A stretch of DNA of 64,000 bases, taken from Staphylococcus muscae. Its GTDB lineage: Bacteria; Bacillota; Bacilli; Staphylococcales; Staphylococcaceae. Both the position numbers and the translations under genes were made by a program. The stretch spans positions 1,054,001 to 1,118,000 of the forward strand of contig NZ_CP027848.1 of assembly GCF_003019275.1 (NCBI RefSeq), read 5' to 3'. Shown piece by piece: positions 9,224 to 16,096 of this stretch. A model generated the notes under the pieces. It ran no database searches. It saw only the letters and a list, made by a program, of their open reading frames with translations, and was not told the origin of the DNA. The stretch's first letter is position 1. Every line of letters starts with the position of its first letter.

Positions 9224-9252
9224 ATTTTATTGTGCATCAAATCACAAAACAA
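9224..9252 (-). promoter_or_regulatory. Promoter of the flavin oxidoreductase gene
   Basis: On the minus strand TTGTTT (9247-9252) and TAAAAT (9224-9229) are spaced by 17 bases. The predicted transcription start near 9217 supports the TTG start codon at 9188. Confidence 0.55.
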
Positions 9253-9293
9253 TGGTTATTCAAGACAGCAATGTTATTTATTTCACAACAACA

Positions 9294-9302
9294 TGGTATA
9301 AT
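9294..9302 (+). promoter_or_regulatory. Extended -10 of the TetR-family gene
   Basis: TGG-TATAAT (9294-9302) lies 28 bases before the ATG at 9331. No good -35 is seen (TTATTT at 9274). The -10 sits inside a short palindrome (ACAT-N6-ATGT, 9291-9304) that could be an autoregulatory operator. Confidence 0.45.
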
Positions 9303-9330
9303 GTCCTATATCTTAAAAAAGGTGATTGCA

Positions 9331-9912
9331 ATGAATAAAAATGATTTACGTTATCGAAAAACTGAATTCAATTTATACAACAGCTACTTAACTTTATTAG
9401 AAAAAATCTCCGATAAAGAGATTACAATCACTAAAATATGTGAACAAGCACTATGTAGTCGTAATACATTTTATCTACATTACACATCTAAAGATCATTT
9501 GCATGAATCAATGGTGACAGCCTTACTAGAAAAGATGGCAAGTGCTTTTATGTCTCATGTTGAACATGCTCGTCAAATTAGTACAAAACACTACATTTCT
9601 TATAATGAAGCAATCATCAATAGTGTCATCGAAAATAAACGGGTCCTCACTGTATTTATAAAAAACGATGACGGCTCTTTCTTTAAACAATTCAACAAAA
9701 ATATAGAGTCAACCGTTTATCATGAAACTTCTTCCCTTTCCCAACATGAAGATTTAACGACACGAAAGCTATTTGCAGCGTACCTTTCTTCAAGTGTCAC
9801 TGGATTTATTTTTGAATGGCTCAGCAATGATGACATTACAGATGAAGCAGCAAAGAAAGCACTCCATCAGATTCATATTCACACAATGTCTACTGTTACA
9901 AAAACGTTATAG
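9331..9912 (+). CDS. TetR/AcrR-family transcriptional regulator
   Basis: This 193-residue regulator has an N-terminal TetR helix-turn-helix (~25-60) reading ITITKICEQALCSRNTFY then LHYTSKDHLHESM, and an all-helical C-terminal ligand domain. The ATG at 9331 is preceded by AAAGGTGATTGCA; the longer frame from 9232 lacks a ribosome-binding site and crosses the likely promoter. It is divergent from the nitronate-monooxygenase-like gene, the classic arrangement for a local repressor, so I infer it controls that gene and itself. The inducer is unknown. Confidence 0.85.
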   Translation: MNKNDLRYRKTEFNLYNSYLTLLEKISDKEITITKICEQALCSRNTFYLHYTSKDHLHESMVTALLEKMASAFMSHVEHARQISTKHYISYNEAIINSVIENKRVLTVFIKNDDGSFFKQFNKNIESTVYHETSSLSQHEDLTTRKLFAAYLSSSVTGFIFEWLSNDDITDEAAKKALHQIHIHTMSTVTKTL

Positions 9913-9919
9913 ATATAGC

Positions 9920-9955
9920 AAAGCACTCACTTCTCTTTATGAAATGAGTGCTTTT
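9920..9955 (+). terminator. Terminator of the TetR-family gene
   Basis: AAAGCACTCA (9920-9929) pairs perfectly with TGAGTGCTTT (9945-9954), followed by a short T run. Confidence 0.8.
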
Positions 9956-9962
9956 AGTGTCA

Positions 9963-10109
9963 TTATTCGTTTTCTTTTTTATTCTGCAATAAATTCAGGA
10001 GTATGATTTTTGGAAGGCTCATTGCATTTTTAATTTCTGATTTACTTGCTAATTTTTTATTGGATAAATATTCTACAATTTCTGATTTCATATATTTTGA
10101 ACTTGGCAT
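9963..10109 (-). pseudogene. Remnant of the C-terminal HTH region of an AlbA/AAA_4-type protein
   Basis: A 48-codon frame reads MPSSKYMKSEIVEYLSNKK, LASKSEIKNAMSLPKI and so on. The segment KSEIVEYLSNKKLASKSEIK aligns well with TEIVEFLSDGKLASRQEIQ near the end of the Schlafen-like gene at 10595-11796. It therefore appears to be the winged-helix tail of a second gene of the same family. The recognition part and the rest of the protein are missing. It lies outside the direct repeat at 10230-10343, which suggests a second, older element at this site. Confidence 0.6.
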
Positions 10110-10183
10110 TGTTGTTTAATAGCCATCTCACATACAAATAAAAACTTCTACTGTTTTTCAAACTATCAATACATTATTTAAAC

Positions 10184-10216
10184 AAAAAGGGATACAGCAT
10201 ATTATGCCATCCCACC
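10184..10216 (-). terminator. Hairpin with T-tract left of the rpsI-derived repeat
   Basis: On the minus strand GGGAT-G-GCATA-A-TATGC-TGT-ATCCC forms a near-perfect stem followed by TTTTTGTTT. It looks like an intrinsic terminator. No intact gene feeds it now except read-through from the relic. Confidence 0.6.
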
Positions 10217-10229
10217 ACAAAAGATGAAG

Positions 10230-10343
10230 TCACAAAAAAAGCACTCCCCAACATAAGATTGGAAAGTGCTTGTATAAACGATATTAACGTTTTGAGAATT
10301 GTGGTGAACGACGTGCAGCTTTAAGACCTGGTTTTTTACGTTC
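10230..10343. repeat. Left copy of a 114-bp direct repeat (rpsI 3' end plus terminator), att-like
   Basis: These 114 bases are identical to 12513-12626. They contain, on the minus strand, the last 19 codons of rpsI ([19 protein letters not shown], stop) and the complete rpsI terminator. Upstream of that point the coding sequence of rpsI is absent (the minus strand reads GATCCTATAGTTTTT instead), so this is a detached 3'-end duplicate. The layout fits the far attachment site of an element integrated at the 3' end of rpsI. Confidence 0.9.
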
Positions 10344-10487
10344 AAAAACTATAGGATCTCATATAGTTGTATAGACTGTCGTACACATTGATATTAAAGG
10401 ATTTCTGTTTTTTCGATTGAATAGAATTGTATCAAATATCACTCAGCGGTAACTAAATAAACTGTAGGTCAGTGTTAAATACTCTGG

Positions 10488-10576
10488 TATCGTCCGGTTA
10501 TCGTCCGGTTATTGTCCGGTCATAAATATATTGATTTATCAATGTTTATATGTATATTAATAATTTATCGTCCGGT
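10488..10576. repeat. 11-bp repeats (TATCGTCCGGT), three in tandem plus one separate
   Basis: TATCGTCCGGT occurs at 10488-10498 and 10499-10509, TATTGTCCGGT at 10510-10520, and another exact copy at 10566-10576. They lie just downstream of the Schlafen-like gene inside the relic. Read on the minus strand one frame gives Pro-Asp-Asp-Asn-Arg-Thr-Ile, so they may be remains of a repeated protein linker. An iteron-like role is the alternative. Confidence 0.7.
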
Positions 10577-10594
10577 TATCACTTGATGAATTTA

Positions 10595-11796
10595 TTAGTT
10601 TCTAATCAAATAATATCTAGTGCCTGGACCTCTACCTTTAGATCCGATAATCTCTAACTTCTTCAGTTTAGCAATTAACTCAGATGTATAACTTTTTTGA
10701 AGTCCCATTGCTTCTTGAATTTCTTGTCTACTCGCTAACTTACCATCTGATAGAAATTCTACAATCTCTGTCAGTTTCTGATTAGTAGGTATTTTATTTA
10801 ACTTATAATTTTTGTTAAATAATACTACTGTGAAAAGATTATCTGTTGCTATCAAAATAGGTTGTTTATTAAAACCTTTATATAATGAAAAGATTCTTCT
10901 TATTCCTGAACCATAGTTTTCAATATAATCCATTTTATCCATTGCATTGATTAATATTGGATTACGTTTAGCATTTGCACCTCTTTTGATGTCTTCAATC
11001 GTCAATCCGTCTGGTAAAGAACCTGGTGAAGAAATCTCAATTCTATCATCGTATATTTCTATCTTAATATCTGATGTCATTAGATAGTCTCTATGGGTAA
11101 ATGCATTCATCAATGCTTCACGAATTGCATCTTGAGGATAAGAGAATGATTCAATTCTTCTCCCGTTACTACCAAAAGTAATCTCATTTTTATTAATCAA
11201 ACGTAAATAGTTCAAAATTTCTTCTATTTGCTTCACAATCGAACCTGAAAACTTTTTCTTATCTTTAAAAGTTAACGTATCCATACCATCGAAAACAGCT
11301 AATTTCGATATATATGGATTTTGATCACTTAAAATTAGCCCTGCATTATTATAATACTCATTTCTCCATCAAATGAATTAGCAATATGCCTATTCATCAT
11401 TCTTCTAACTTCTTCGTCGCTCGCTTTCCTCTTAGAACTTCCTGTACGTATGTATATTCCTTTAGAATTAAATCCATCACCGTCAGTATAGTAATATGGT
11501 TTATTTACTCCTGCACTAACTGATATTTTAAATGGGATTTCATTTGGTTCAATCATTACAAGACCAGTGACTTCGGGTCGAAATGCAGTTGCAATCCAAT
11601 TCATTAATGTTTCTTCCCATTCTTTATATAATTTTTTTCGGTGCGCTTCACTTTCATATATAATAGGATCTCCATTATCATCTACGCCTAAAAATATTGT
11701 ACCACCATTATTACTGTTTAAAAATGAGACTATTTCTGCTTTCATTTGTTGTGGTTTGGGCATACATTCCTTATATTCCGTGTTATAACTCTCCAT
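10595..11796 (-). pseudogene. AlbA_2 / AAA_4 (Schlafen-like) HTH protein, disrupted by an internal deletion
   Basis: Two frames belong to one ancestral gene. The 5' part (11335-11796, start MESYNTEYKE with AGTGGTGGTG upstream) carries the AlbA_2 domain: YKECMPKPQQMKAEIVSFLN and NNGGTIFLGVDDNG. The 3' part resumes in another frame at YNNAGLILSDQNPYISKLAV (~11337) and continues through the ATPase-like region (REALMNAFTHRDY, NPILINAMDKMDYIENYGSGI) and a C-terminal winged helix. At the junction about 50 family residues are missing and the frame shifts, so the protein is not made whole. The family is common on mobile elements as a putative regulator or defence-associated protein. Confidence 0.8.
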
Positions 11797-11859
11797 AATT
11801 TCACCACCACTTTTTATTATCAATATTATTATATCAAATGTTTTATGGAGATATTAATT

Positions 11860-12042
11860 ATGACCTTTGAAGCAAGATCATATTTTTTAATTACAAATAA
11901 TGTAGAGAATTGAAAAAATAGAAGACATATTTGGAATGACAACTATTTATATGAAAAAATAACAGACATACCTAAAAATACATGTGCAGATTTGGTCTTA
12001 AATGAATTAGAAAAAATTGATCAATGTGTGAGGTGCTCCTAG
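11860..12042 (+). pseudogene. Degenerate ORF, unknown family
   Basis: In one frame from the ATG at 11860 the sequence reads MTFEARSYFLITNNVEN, a TGA stop, then KNRRHIWNDNYLYEKITD and IPKNTCADLVLNELEKIDQ before a TAG. Amino acid composition is gene-like and a single in-frame TGA (possibly a former Trp codon) interrupts it. I do not recognise the family. It is part of the debris inside the rpsI-flanked relic. Confidence 0.35.
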
Positions 12043-12176
12043 ATAATATAAGAATAATGTTATCTGATGATGCAGAAGGACTTCTTATATTTAAAGGAAA
12101 CAACATATCTTTATACTTAACTTTTGAGAATGTTGAACAAACTAAAAAAGCATACAACCATTTACCATTAAAATTT
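12042..12176 (+). pseudogene. Fragment resembling the C-terminal part of a PhnB-like VOC protein
   Basis: The frame reads IRIMLSDDAEGLLIFKGNN then ISLYLTFENVEQTKKAYNHL. This matches the IMLSDD and N-N-I-S-L-Y-L-x-F-x-V motifs of PhnB/YjdN-like vicinal-oxygen-chelate proteins. Neither the N-terminal half nor a proper end is present: the frame runs into the truncated intron near 12177. Confidence 0.45.
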
Positions 12177-12516
12177 CTACCTACTGTGATCTCTGCTGAC
12201 TTTTCATCATTCGTTGTTACTATGACGATTAAGTCGCTGATGAGGCCTCCTCGGATATGAGTAATCACTTTCCACTAACGTCACTGCCTCATTTACTATA
12301 TAGAACTCGGATAGTATCAGACTTTGTCTTGTTTTGTTATACCAACCTATCCATTCTAAACTTTATATGATATTTCCGTTCGTCAGTGCGAGTGTTTGCG
12401 TCCGACTTTCTTCAGATTCCACTTCGCAATGGACACCCTTGTCTTTCACTAACAGTTCCTACTACCAAGCCTGTAACGGACTTTCACCGTCAAGTTATTA
12501 CTCATGCCGGGCTCAC
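12177..12516 (-). mobile_element. Group IIC intron, 5' fragment (domain I to start of domain IV), no reverse transcriptase
   Basis: Reading the minus strand from 12516, the sequence begins GTGAGCCCGGCATGAGT and has the conserved group IIC features in order: GGTGAAAGTCC, AAGGGTGTCC, GTGGAATCTGAAG, CTGACGAACGGAA, ATAACAAAACAA-GACAAAGTC, GTAAATGAGGCAG and CCGAGGAGGCCT. It reaches AAAGTCAGCAGAGATCACAGTA, the usual stretch before the intron-encoded protein. These match the Oceanobacillus iheyensis group IIC intron as I remember it. The first base follows exactly after the T-tract of the rpsI terminator, the typical insertion point of class C introns. Protein ORF, domains V and VI are missing, so it cannot splice alone. 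Confidence 0.85.
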
Positions 12517-12626
12517 AAAAAAAGCACTCCCCAACATAAGATTGGAAAGTGCTTGTATAAACGATATTAACGTTTTGAGAATTGTGGTGAACGACGTGCA
12601 GCTTTAAGACCTGGTTTTTTACGTTC
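12513..12626. repeat. Right copy of the 114-bp direct repeat, within intact rpsI and its terminator
   Basis: Identical over all 114 bases to 10230-10343. This copy is continuous with the intact rpsI gene and therefore marks the gene-proximal attachment-like junction. Identity stops after TCAC on the left, four bases beyond the terminator T-tract, and at GTTC on the right, within codons near the end of rpsI. Confidence 0.9.
12517..12553 (-). terminator. rpsI: Terminator of rplM-rpsI
   Basis: On the minus strand AGCACTTTCCAATC... pairs with ...GGGGAGTGCT (AGCACT/AGTGCT core with imperfect extension), followed by TTTTTTT. The intron fragment begins at the very next base. Confidence 0.85.
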
Positions 12627-12959
12627 TTTCATACGTGGGTCACGTGTTAAGAGACCAGCGCGTTTTAATGAACCTCTGTACTCAGGATCTGCTTCTAATA
12701 ATGCACGTGCGATACCGTGACGGATAGCTTGTGCTTGTCCAGTGAAACCACCACCGTGAACGTTAACTAAAACATCATAGTTACCTTTAGTTTCTGTAAC
12801 GTCGAATGGTTGGTTTAAGTCTAAGATTAATGATTCGAATGGTAAGTAGTCACGTACATCTTTACCGTTAACTGTGATGTTACCTTCACCTGGTACTAAA
12901 CGTACACGTGCTACTGAGTGTTTACGACGGCCTGTGCCTTTATATTCAACTTGTGCCAA
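12567..12959 (-). CDS. rpsI: 30S ribosomal protein S9
   Basis: At 130 residues it is full length for staphylococcal S9. It contains [19 protein letters not shown] at the N-terminus and the strongly basic tail [12 protein letters not shown] that reaches into the ribosomal P site. It follows rplM by 19 bases in the usual rplM-rpsI operon. The 3' end is used as an integration site: its last 19 codons and terminator are duplicated at 10230-10343, but this copy is intact. Confidence 0.99.
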   Translation of the reverse strand: MAQVEYKGTGRRKHSVARVRLVPGEGNITVNGKDVRDYLPFESLILDLNQPFDVTETKGNYDVLVNVHGGGFTGQAQAIRHGIARALLEADPEYRGSLKRAGLLTRDPRMKERKKPGLKAARRSPQFSKR

Positions 12960-12978
12960 TGTAATTTCCTCCTTCTAA

Positions 12979-13416
12979 TTAACCACGTAACTCGTAGTTT
13001 TCTGGTTGTTGTGCAGCGTGTGGATGTTCAGCGCCACCATAGACAAATAATTTTTTACCTTGTTTTTCACCTAAACGTGAACTTGGTAACATACCTTTGA
13101 TTGATTTTTCTAATAAACGCTCTGGGTTAGTTGCTCTTAATTCACCAGCAGTGATTGATTTTAAACCACCTGGGTGATTTGAGTGACGGTAGTAAATTTT
13201 GTCAGTTTCTTTTTTACCAGTGAATTGGATTTTTGAAGCGTTGATGATGATTACATAGTCACCTGTATCAACGTGTGGTGTGTAAGTTACTTTATTTTTA
13301 CCGCGTAAGATAGACGCTACTTCTGATGATAAACGACCTAAAGTTTGTCCTTCAGCATCAATAACGTACCATTTGCGTTCAATGTTTGATTCGTTAGCCA
13401 TGAAAGTTTGACGCAT
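12979..13416 (-). CDS. rplM: 50S ribosomal protein L13
   Basis: This 145-residue L13 ([37 protein letters not shown] at the end) has the length of the staphylococcal protein. L13 is an early-assembly 23S rRNA binding protein. It is the first gene of the rplM-rpsI operon, with a ~150-base leader and a good promoter upstream. The ATG at 13416 is preceded by AGGAGGACTCAATT. Confidence 0.99.
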   Translation of the reverse strand: MRQTFMANESNIERKWYVIDAEGQTLGRLSSEVASILRGKNKVTYTPHVDTGDYVIIINASKIQFTGKKETDKIYYRHSNHPGGLKSITAGELRATNPERLLEKSIKGMLPSSRLGEKQGKKLFVYGGAEHPHAAQQPENYELRG

Positions 13417-13564
13417 AATTGAGTCCTCCTAAAAATAGATGTTTCTTTTTAAATTCAATCAGTAAACGATTGTTGTTTCCGTTGACTGTTCTCTTCCTGC
13501 TTCTATATCTTGTAACACAATAAGTTTCCGGGGCTTATCGTGGGGTGGATATAAAACAATACCG
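13417..13564 (-). promoter_or_regulatory. Leader of rplM-rpsI, candidate L13 autoregulatory leader
   Basis: About 150 untranslated bases separate the predicted start near 13564 from rplM. They contain paired stretches, for example GTCAACGG...CAATCGTTTACTGATTG. Firmicute rplM operons often carry the L13 leader RNA bound by L13. Position and length fit, but I did not confirm the consensus fold. Confidence 0.45.
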
Positions 13565-13570
13565 TTAACT

Positions 13571-13599
13571 ATGATATAATTTATAAGCCCAAATGTCAA
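13571..13599 (-). promoter_or_regulatory. Promoter of rplM-rpsI
   Basis: On the minus strand TTGACA (13594-13599) and TATCAT (13571-13576) are spaced by 17 bases, just downstream of the truA stop. Confidence 0.75.
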
Positions 13600-13605
13600 T
13601 TGCTT

Positions 13606-14415
13606 TTAAGAATTTTGCGTGGATTTTTTATAGTGAATTTTAATTCCTTCACCAAAATCCGCTTGTAACGCTTCTGGACTTAAGTATACCTTTTCTAAAT
13701 ACAAGCCTTCTGAAGGTGCTGTATGTGGAACAAGATTGCGATCTTTTGCTTCAAGTAATTTTGGGACGTCTGCTGCTTCTCGCTTTCCTTTTCCTACTTC
13801 CAATATATACGCCATGATAACACGTACCATATTATATAAGAAACCAGACCCTGTTATCACAAAGTCTAAACCTTCTGCTGTCTGTTCTACGCGACTTTCG
13901 TATATTGTCCGCTCTTTACTTTCCACCTCAGTTTTTTGAGAACAAAAAGATGTAAAATCATGTGTTCCAATAAAATGTTGTGCTGCTTCATTCATTGCCA
14001 CAATATCCAATGGATTCGATTCAAACGTCTTCAATTGTGATAAGAAAGGATTACGATGTTCTGATTGATAGACCGAATAGCGATAGGTTTTACCTACACA
14101 ATCATAACGACAATGAAAGTTGTCATCAACAAACTGTACATCATGAACGTAGATGTCATCTGGAAGGCTTCTATTCAACGCATACTGCCATTTTGTTGGC
14201 TCAATATTCAACTCCGTATCAAAATGAAAATACTGTTCTTTTGCGTGCACGCCGCGATCTGTACGGCTCGACGGGTGGATGCGTACAGGTTGTTTATGCA
14301 TACGCTTTAGTATTTTCTCAAAATATCCTTGAACTGTGCGCCCTTGATTTTGAATTTGAAAGCCTAAAAATTGTCCCCCATGATAACTAATTTTTACTAA
14401 AATTCTTGGCATCAC
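13606..14415 (-). CDS. truA: tRNA pseudouridine(38-40) synthase TruA
   Basis: This 269-residue enzyme isomerizes uridines 38-40 in the tRNA anticodon stem-loop. The catalytic Asp lies in the [10 protein letters not shown] motif (~50-58). [20 protein letters not shown] (~190-208) and the terminal GLYLEKVYL are also typical. Length matches the family. It is the last gene after the ecfA1-ecfA2-ecfT genes (12-base gap from ecfT), the conserved Firmicute arrangement. The first ATG gives [13 protein letters not shown]; the second Met is also possible. Confidence 0.97.
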   Translation of the reverse strand: MMPRILVKISYHGGQFLGFQIQNQGRTVQGYFEKILKRMHKQPVRIHPSSRTDRGVHAKEQYFHFDTELNIEPTKWQYALNRSLPDDIYVHDVQFVDDNFHCRYDCVGKTYRYSVYQSEHRNPFLSQLKTFESNPLDIVAMNEAAQHFIGTHDFTSFCSQKTEVESKERTIYESRVEQTAEGLDFVITGSGFLYNMVRVIMAYILEVGKGKREAADVPKLLEAKDRNLVPHTAPSEGLYLEKVYLSPEALQADFGEGIKIHYKKSTQNS

Positions 14416-14427
14416 TTTAAATCCTCT

Positions 14428-15231
14428 CTATATAATATAACGAATCGTCAAAGAGACAGCGGCAATCGGAATAATACAGAATAATGCGACTGTATCTTGC
14501 AATTGCCATTCGAGACGTCGATAACTTGTGCGCTCTGCATTCGCATCGTATCCACGTACTTCCATCGCAATAGCGAGTTCTTCTGCACGCTGAAATGCTG
14601 AAATGAACAATGGAATAAATAATGGAACAAATGCTTTAATTCTCGACATTAAAGAACCGCTCGCAAATGCTGCGCCCCGTGATTTTTGTGCATTAATAAT
14701 CTTATCAAGTTCTTCCATCAAAGTTGGAATAAAACGCAGTGCAATCGCCATCATCATGCTTAATGCTGCTACTGGGATTTTCAAATATCTCAACGGCTTG
14801 AATAATCGATCAAAGGCATCTGTCAAATCAAGCGGACTTGTCGTCAATGTCAAGATGGTTGAAATAATCATGATATATGATAACCGTAAAACAATCAACA
14901 GTCCTTCTTGCAATCCGTGTGAATCAATTGAAATAATCCCCCACTCAAACAGCCGTACCCCGCCTTTTGTTAAAAATAGGTGCATCAACAACGTTAAACT
15001 TAAAAACACAAATAGTGGTAACAATCCCTTTAGTAAAAACCACAAGGGGATACGTCCCAATCTTAAAAAAACATATAGAACGAAGCCAAGCCATATATAT
15101 GCTAACCAGTCATGACTGAAGAAAATGACAATAATAAATAAAAAAACAAACAAAAATTTACTGCGTGGATCTAGACGATGTAATACTGAATCCAAAGGTA
15201 AATAACGACCAATAATCAACTTATCTTTCAT
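14428..15231 (-). CDS. ecfT: ECF transporter transmembrane protein EcfT
   Basis: This 267-residue membrane component of the shared energy-coupling-factor module has about five or six hydrophobic spans. The two Ala-Arg-Gly-type coupling motifs appear as AQKSRGAAFASG and AMEVRGYDAN, and they contact the two ATPases. It partners with vitamin-specific S components such as BioY, also present in this window at 60314-60874. It overlaps ecfA2 by 11 bases. Confidence 0.95.
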   Translation of the reverse strand: MKDKLIIGRYLPLDSVLHRLDPRSKFLFVFLFIIVIFFSHDWLAYIWLGFVLYVFLRLGRIPLWFLLKGLLPLFVFLSLTLLMHLFLTKGGVRLFEWGIISIDSHGLQEGLLIVLRLSYIMIISTILTLTTSPLDLTDAFDRLFKPLRYLKIPVAALSMMMAIALRFIPTLMEELDKIINAQKSRGAAFASGSLMSRIKAFVPLFIPLFISAFQRAEELAIAMEVRGYDANAERTSYRRLEWQLQDTVALFCIIPIAAVSLTIRYII

Positions 15232-16096
15232 GTTCGTCCCTCCACCTTTTATACATCTCTACAAACTGCTCTTCTGTCATCGCTAATTGATTAAATTGTA
15301 TATACAATCGAGATTCTATATCTCGTTGTAGCTGCACAATATCAGGTAATTCAAGATGTAATGATTGTACGTACTCAGTATCTCTAAACAGCTTCTCAGG
15401 TGGCTGGCTATTCATTACACGCCCTTTTGACATCACTTTCACTTCATCTGCATACATCGCTACATCGTTCATATCATGGGTTACAAGAATAATGGTTTTG
15501 TGCTCTTTAAGCTGTATTTCTTTAAATAAATGCATCACTTGTCTTTTACTCTTAGGATCCAAGCCAGCCGTTGGTTCATCTAAGACAAGGATGTCTGGAT
15601 CCATTGCCAGAATAGCAACGATTGCCACTTTACGCATCTGCCCACCTGAGAGCAGAAATGGTGACTGTTTCATCATTTGTTCTGCATCAAGGTTGAGTTT
15701 TTCTAATAACGTCACTGCTTTTTGACGTGCTTTCGTTAAATCTAAACCAAAGTTTTTGGGACCAAACAATATTTCATGTTCCACTGTTTGTTCAAACAAT
15801 TGAGATTCTGGAAATTGAAATACCATGCCAATACGTTTTCTCACTTCATGTAAGGCCTTATCTTTTGTTTTTCGTGTGACAGGTACATCTAATATTTGTA
15901 ATTTGCCACGACTTGGCTTGAGCAGTCCGTTCAAATGCTGTATCAGCGTTGACTTGCCAGAGCCTGTTTTGCCAATAATAGCGTAATAACGACCTTGTTC
16001 AAATGAAGTTGTCACAAGATTGAGTGCCTGAAATTCATAAGGGGTGCGTTGTTGATAAGTATAAGAAACATCGTGAAATTCTATCATGTCAAACAC
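15221..16096 (-). CDS. ecfA2: ECF transporter ATPase EcfA2
   Basis: This 291-residue ABC ATPase of the CbiO family has Walker A GKTGSGKSTL, Q-loop FQFPESQLF, signature LLSGGQMRK, Walker B ILVLDEPTAGLDP and H-loop VTHDM. The C-terminal extension (~230-290) is typical of EcfA2. It forms a heterodimer with EcfA1 and drives vitamin or metal uptake through EcfT. Overlaps of 11 and 13 bases with its neighbours show tight coupling. Confidence 0.95.
   Translation of the reverse strand: MFDMIEFHDVSYTYQQRTPYEFQALNLVTTSFEQGRYYAIIGKTGSGKSTLIQHLNGLLKPSRGKLQILDVPVTRKTKDKALHEVRKRIGMVFQFPESQLFEQTVEHEILFGPKNFGLDLTKARQKAVTLLEKLNLDAEQMMKQSPFLLSGGQMRKVAIVAILAMDPDILVLDEPTAGLDPKSKRQVMHLFKEIQLKEHKTIILVTHDMNDVAMYADEVKVMSKGRVMNSQPPEKLFRDTEYVQSLHLELPDIVQLQRDIESRLYIQFNQLAMTEEQFVEMYKRWRDEHER

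Larger units (their letters stand above)
10344..12512. mobile_element. Relic of an element integrated at the 3' end of rpsI
   Basis: About 2.2 kb lies between two identical 114-bp rpsI-derived direct repeats. It is AT-rich and contains a disrupted AlbA/AAA_4 gene, 11-bp repeats, gene debris and a group II intron fragment. No integrase, replication or resistance gene remains. The 3' end of rpsI is a known integration site for Macrococcus resistance islands that carry a tyrosine recombinase (the mecD islands), which makes an integrative island the best explanation. Loss of the integrase means present mobility is unlikely. Bases 10344-10594 hold no gene, only the 11-bp repeats. Confidence 0.75.

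Noticed and set aside
10488..10576. Possible CRISPR array
   Set aside because: Repeats are only 11 bp and mostly contiguous without spacers; no cas genes nearby.
11972..12268. Minus-strand 98-residue ORF
   Set aside because: It spans the junction of the intron fragment and the VOC-like debris, has no ribosome-binding site and no coherent protein pattern.
12334..12607. Plus-strand ORFs of 73-78 residues
   Set aside because: They lie on the complement of the group II intron fragment and rpsI terminator; translated structured RNA, not a gene.
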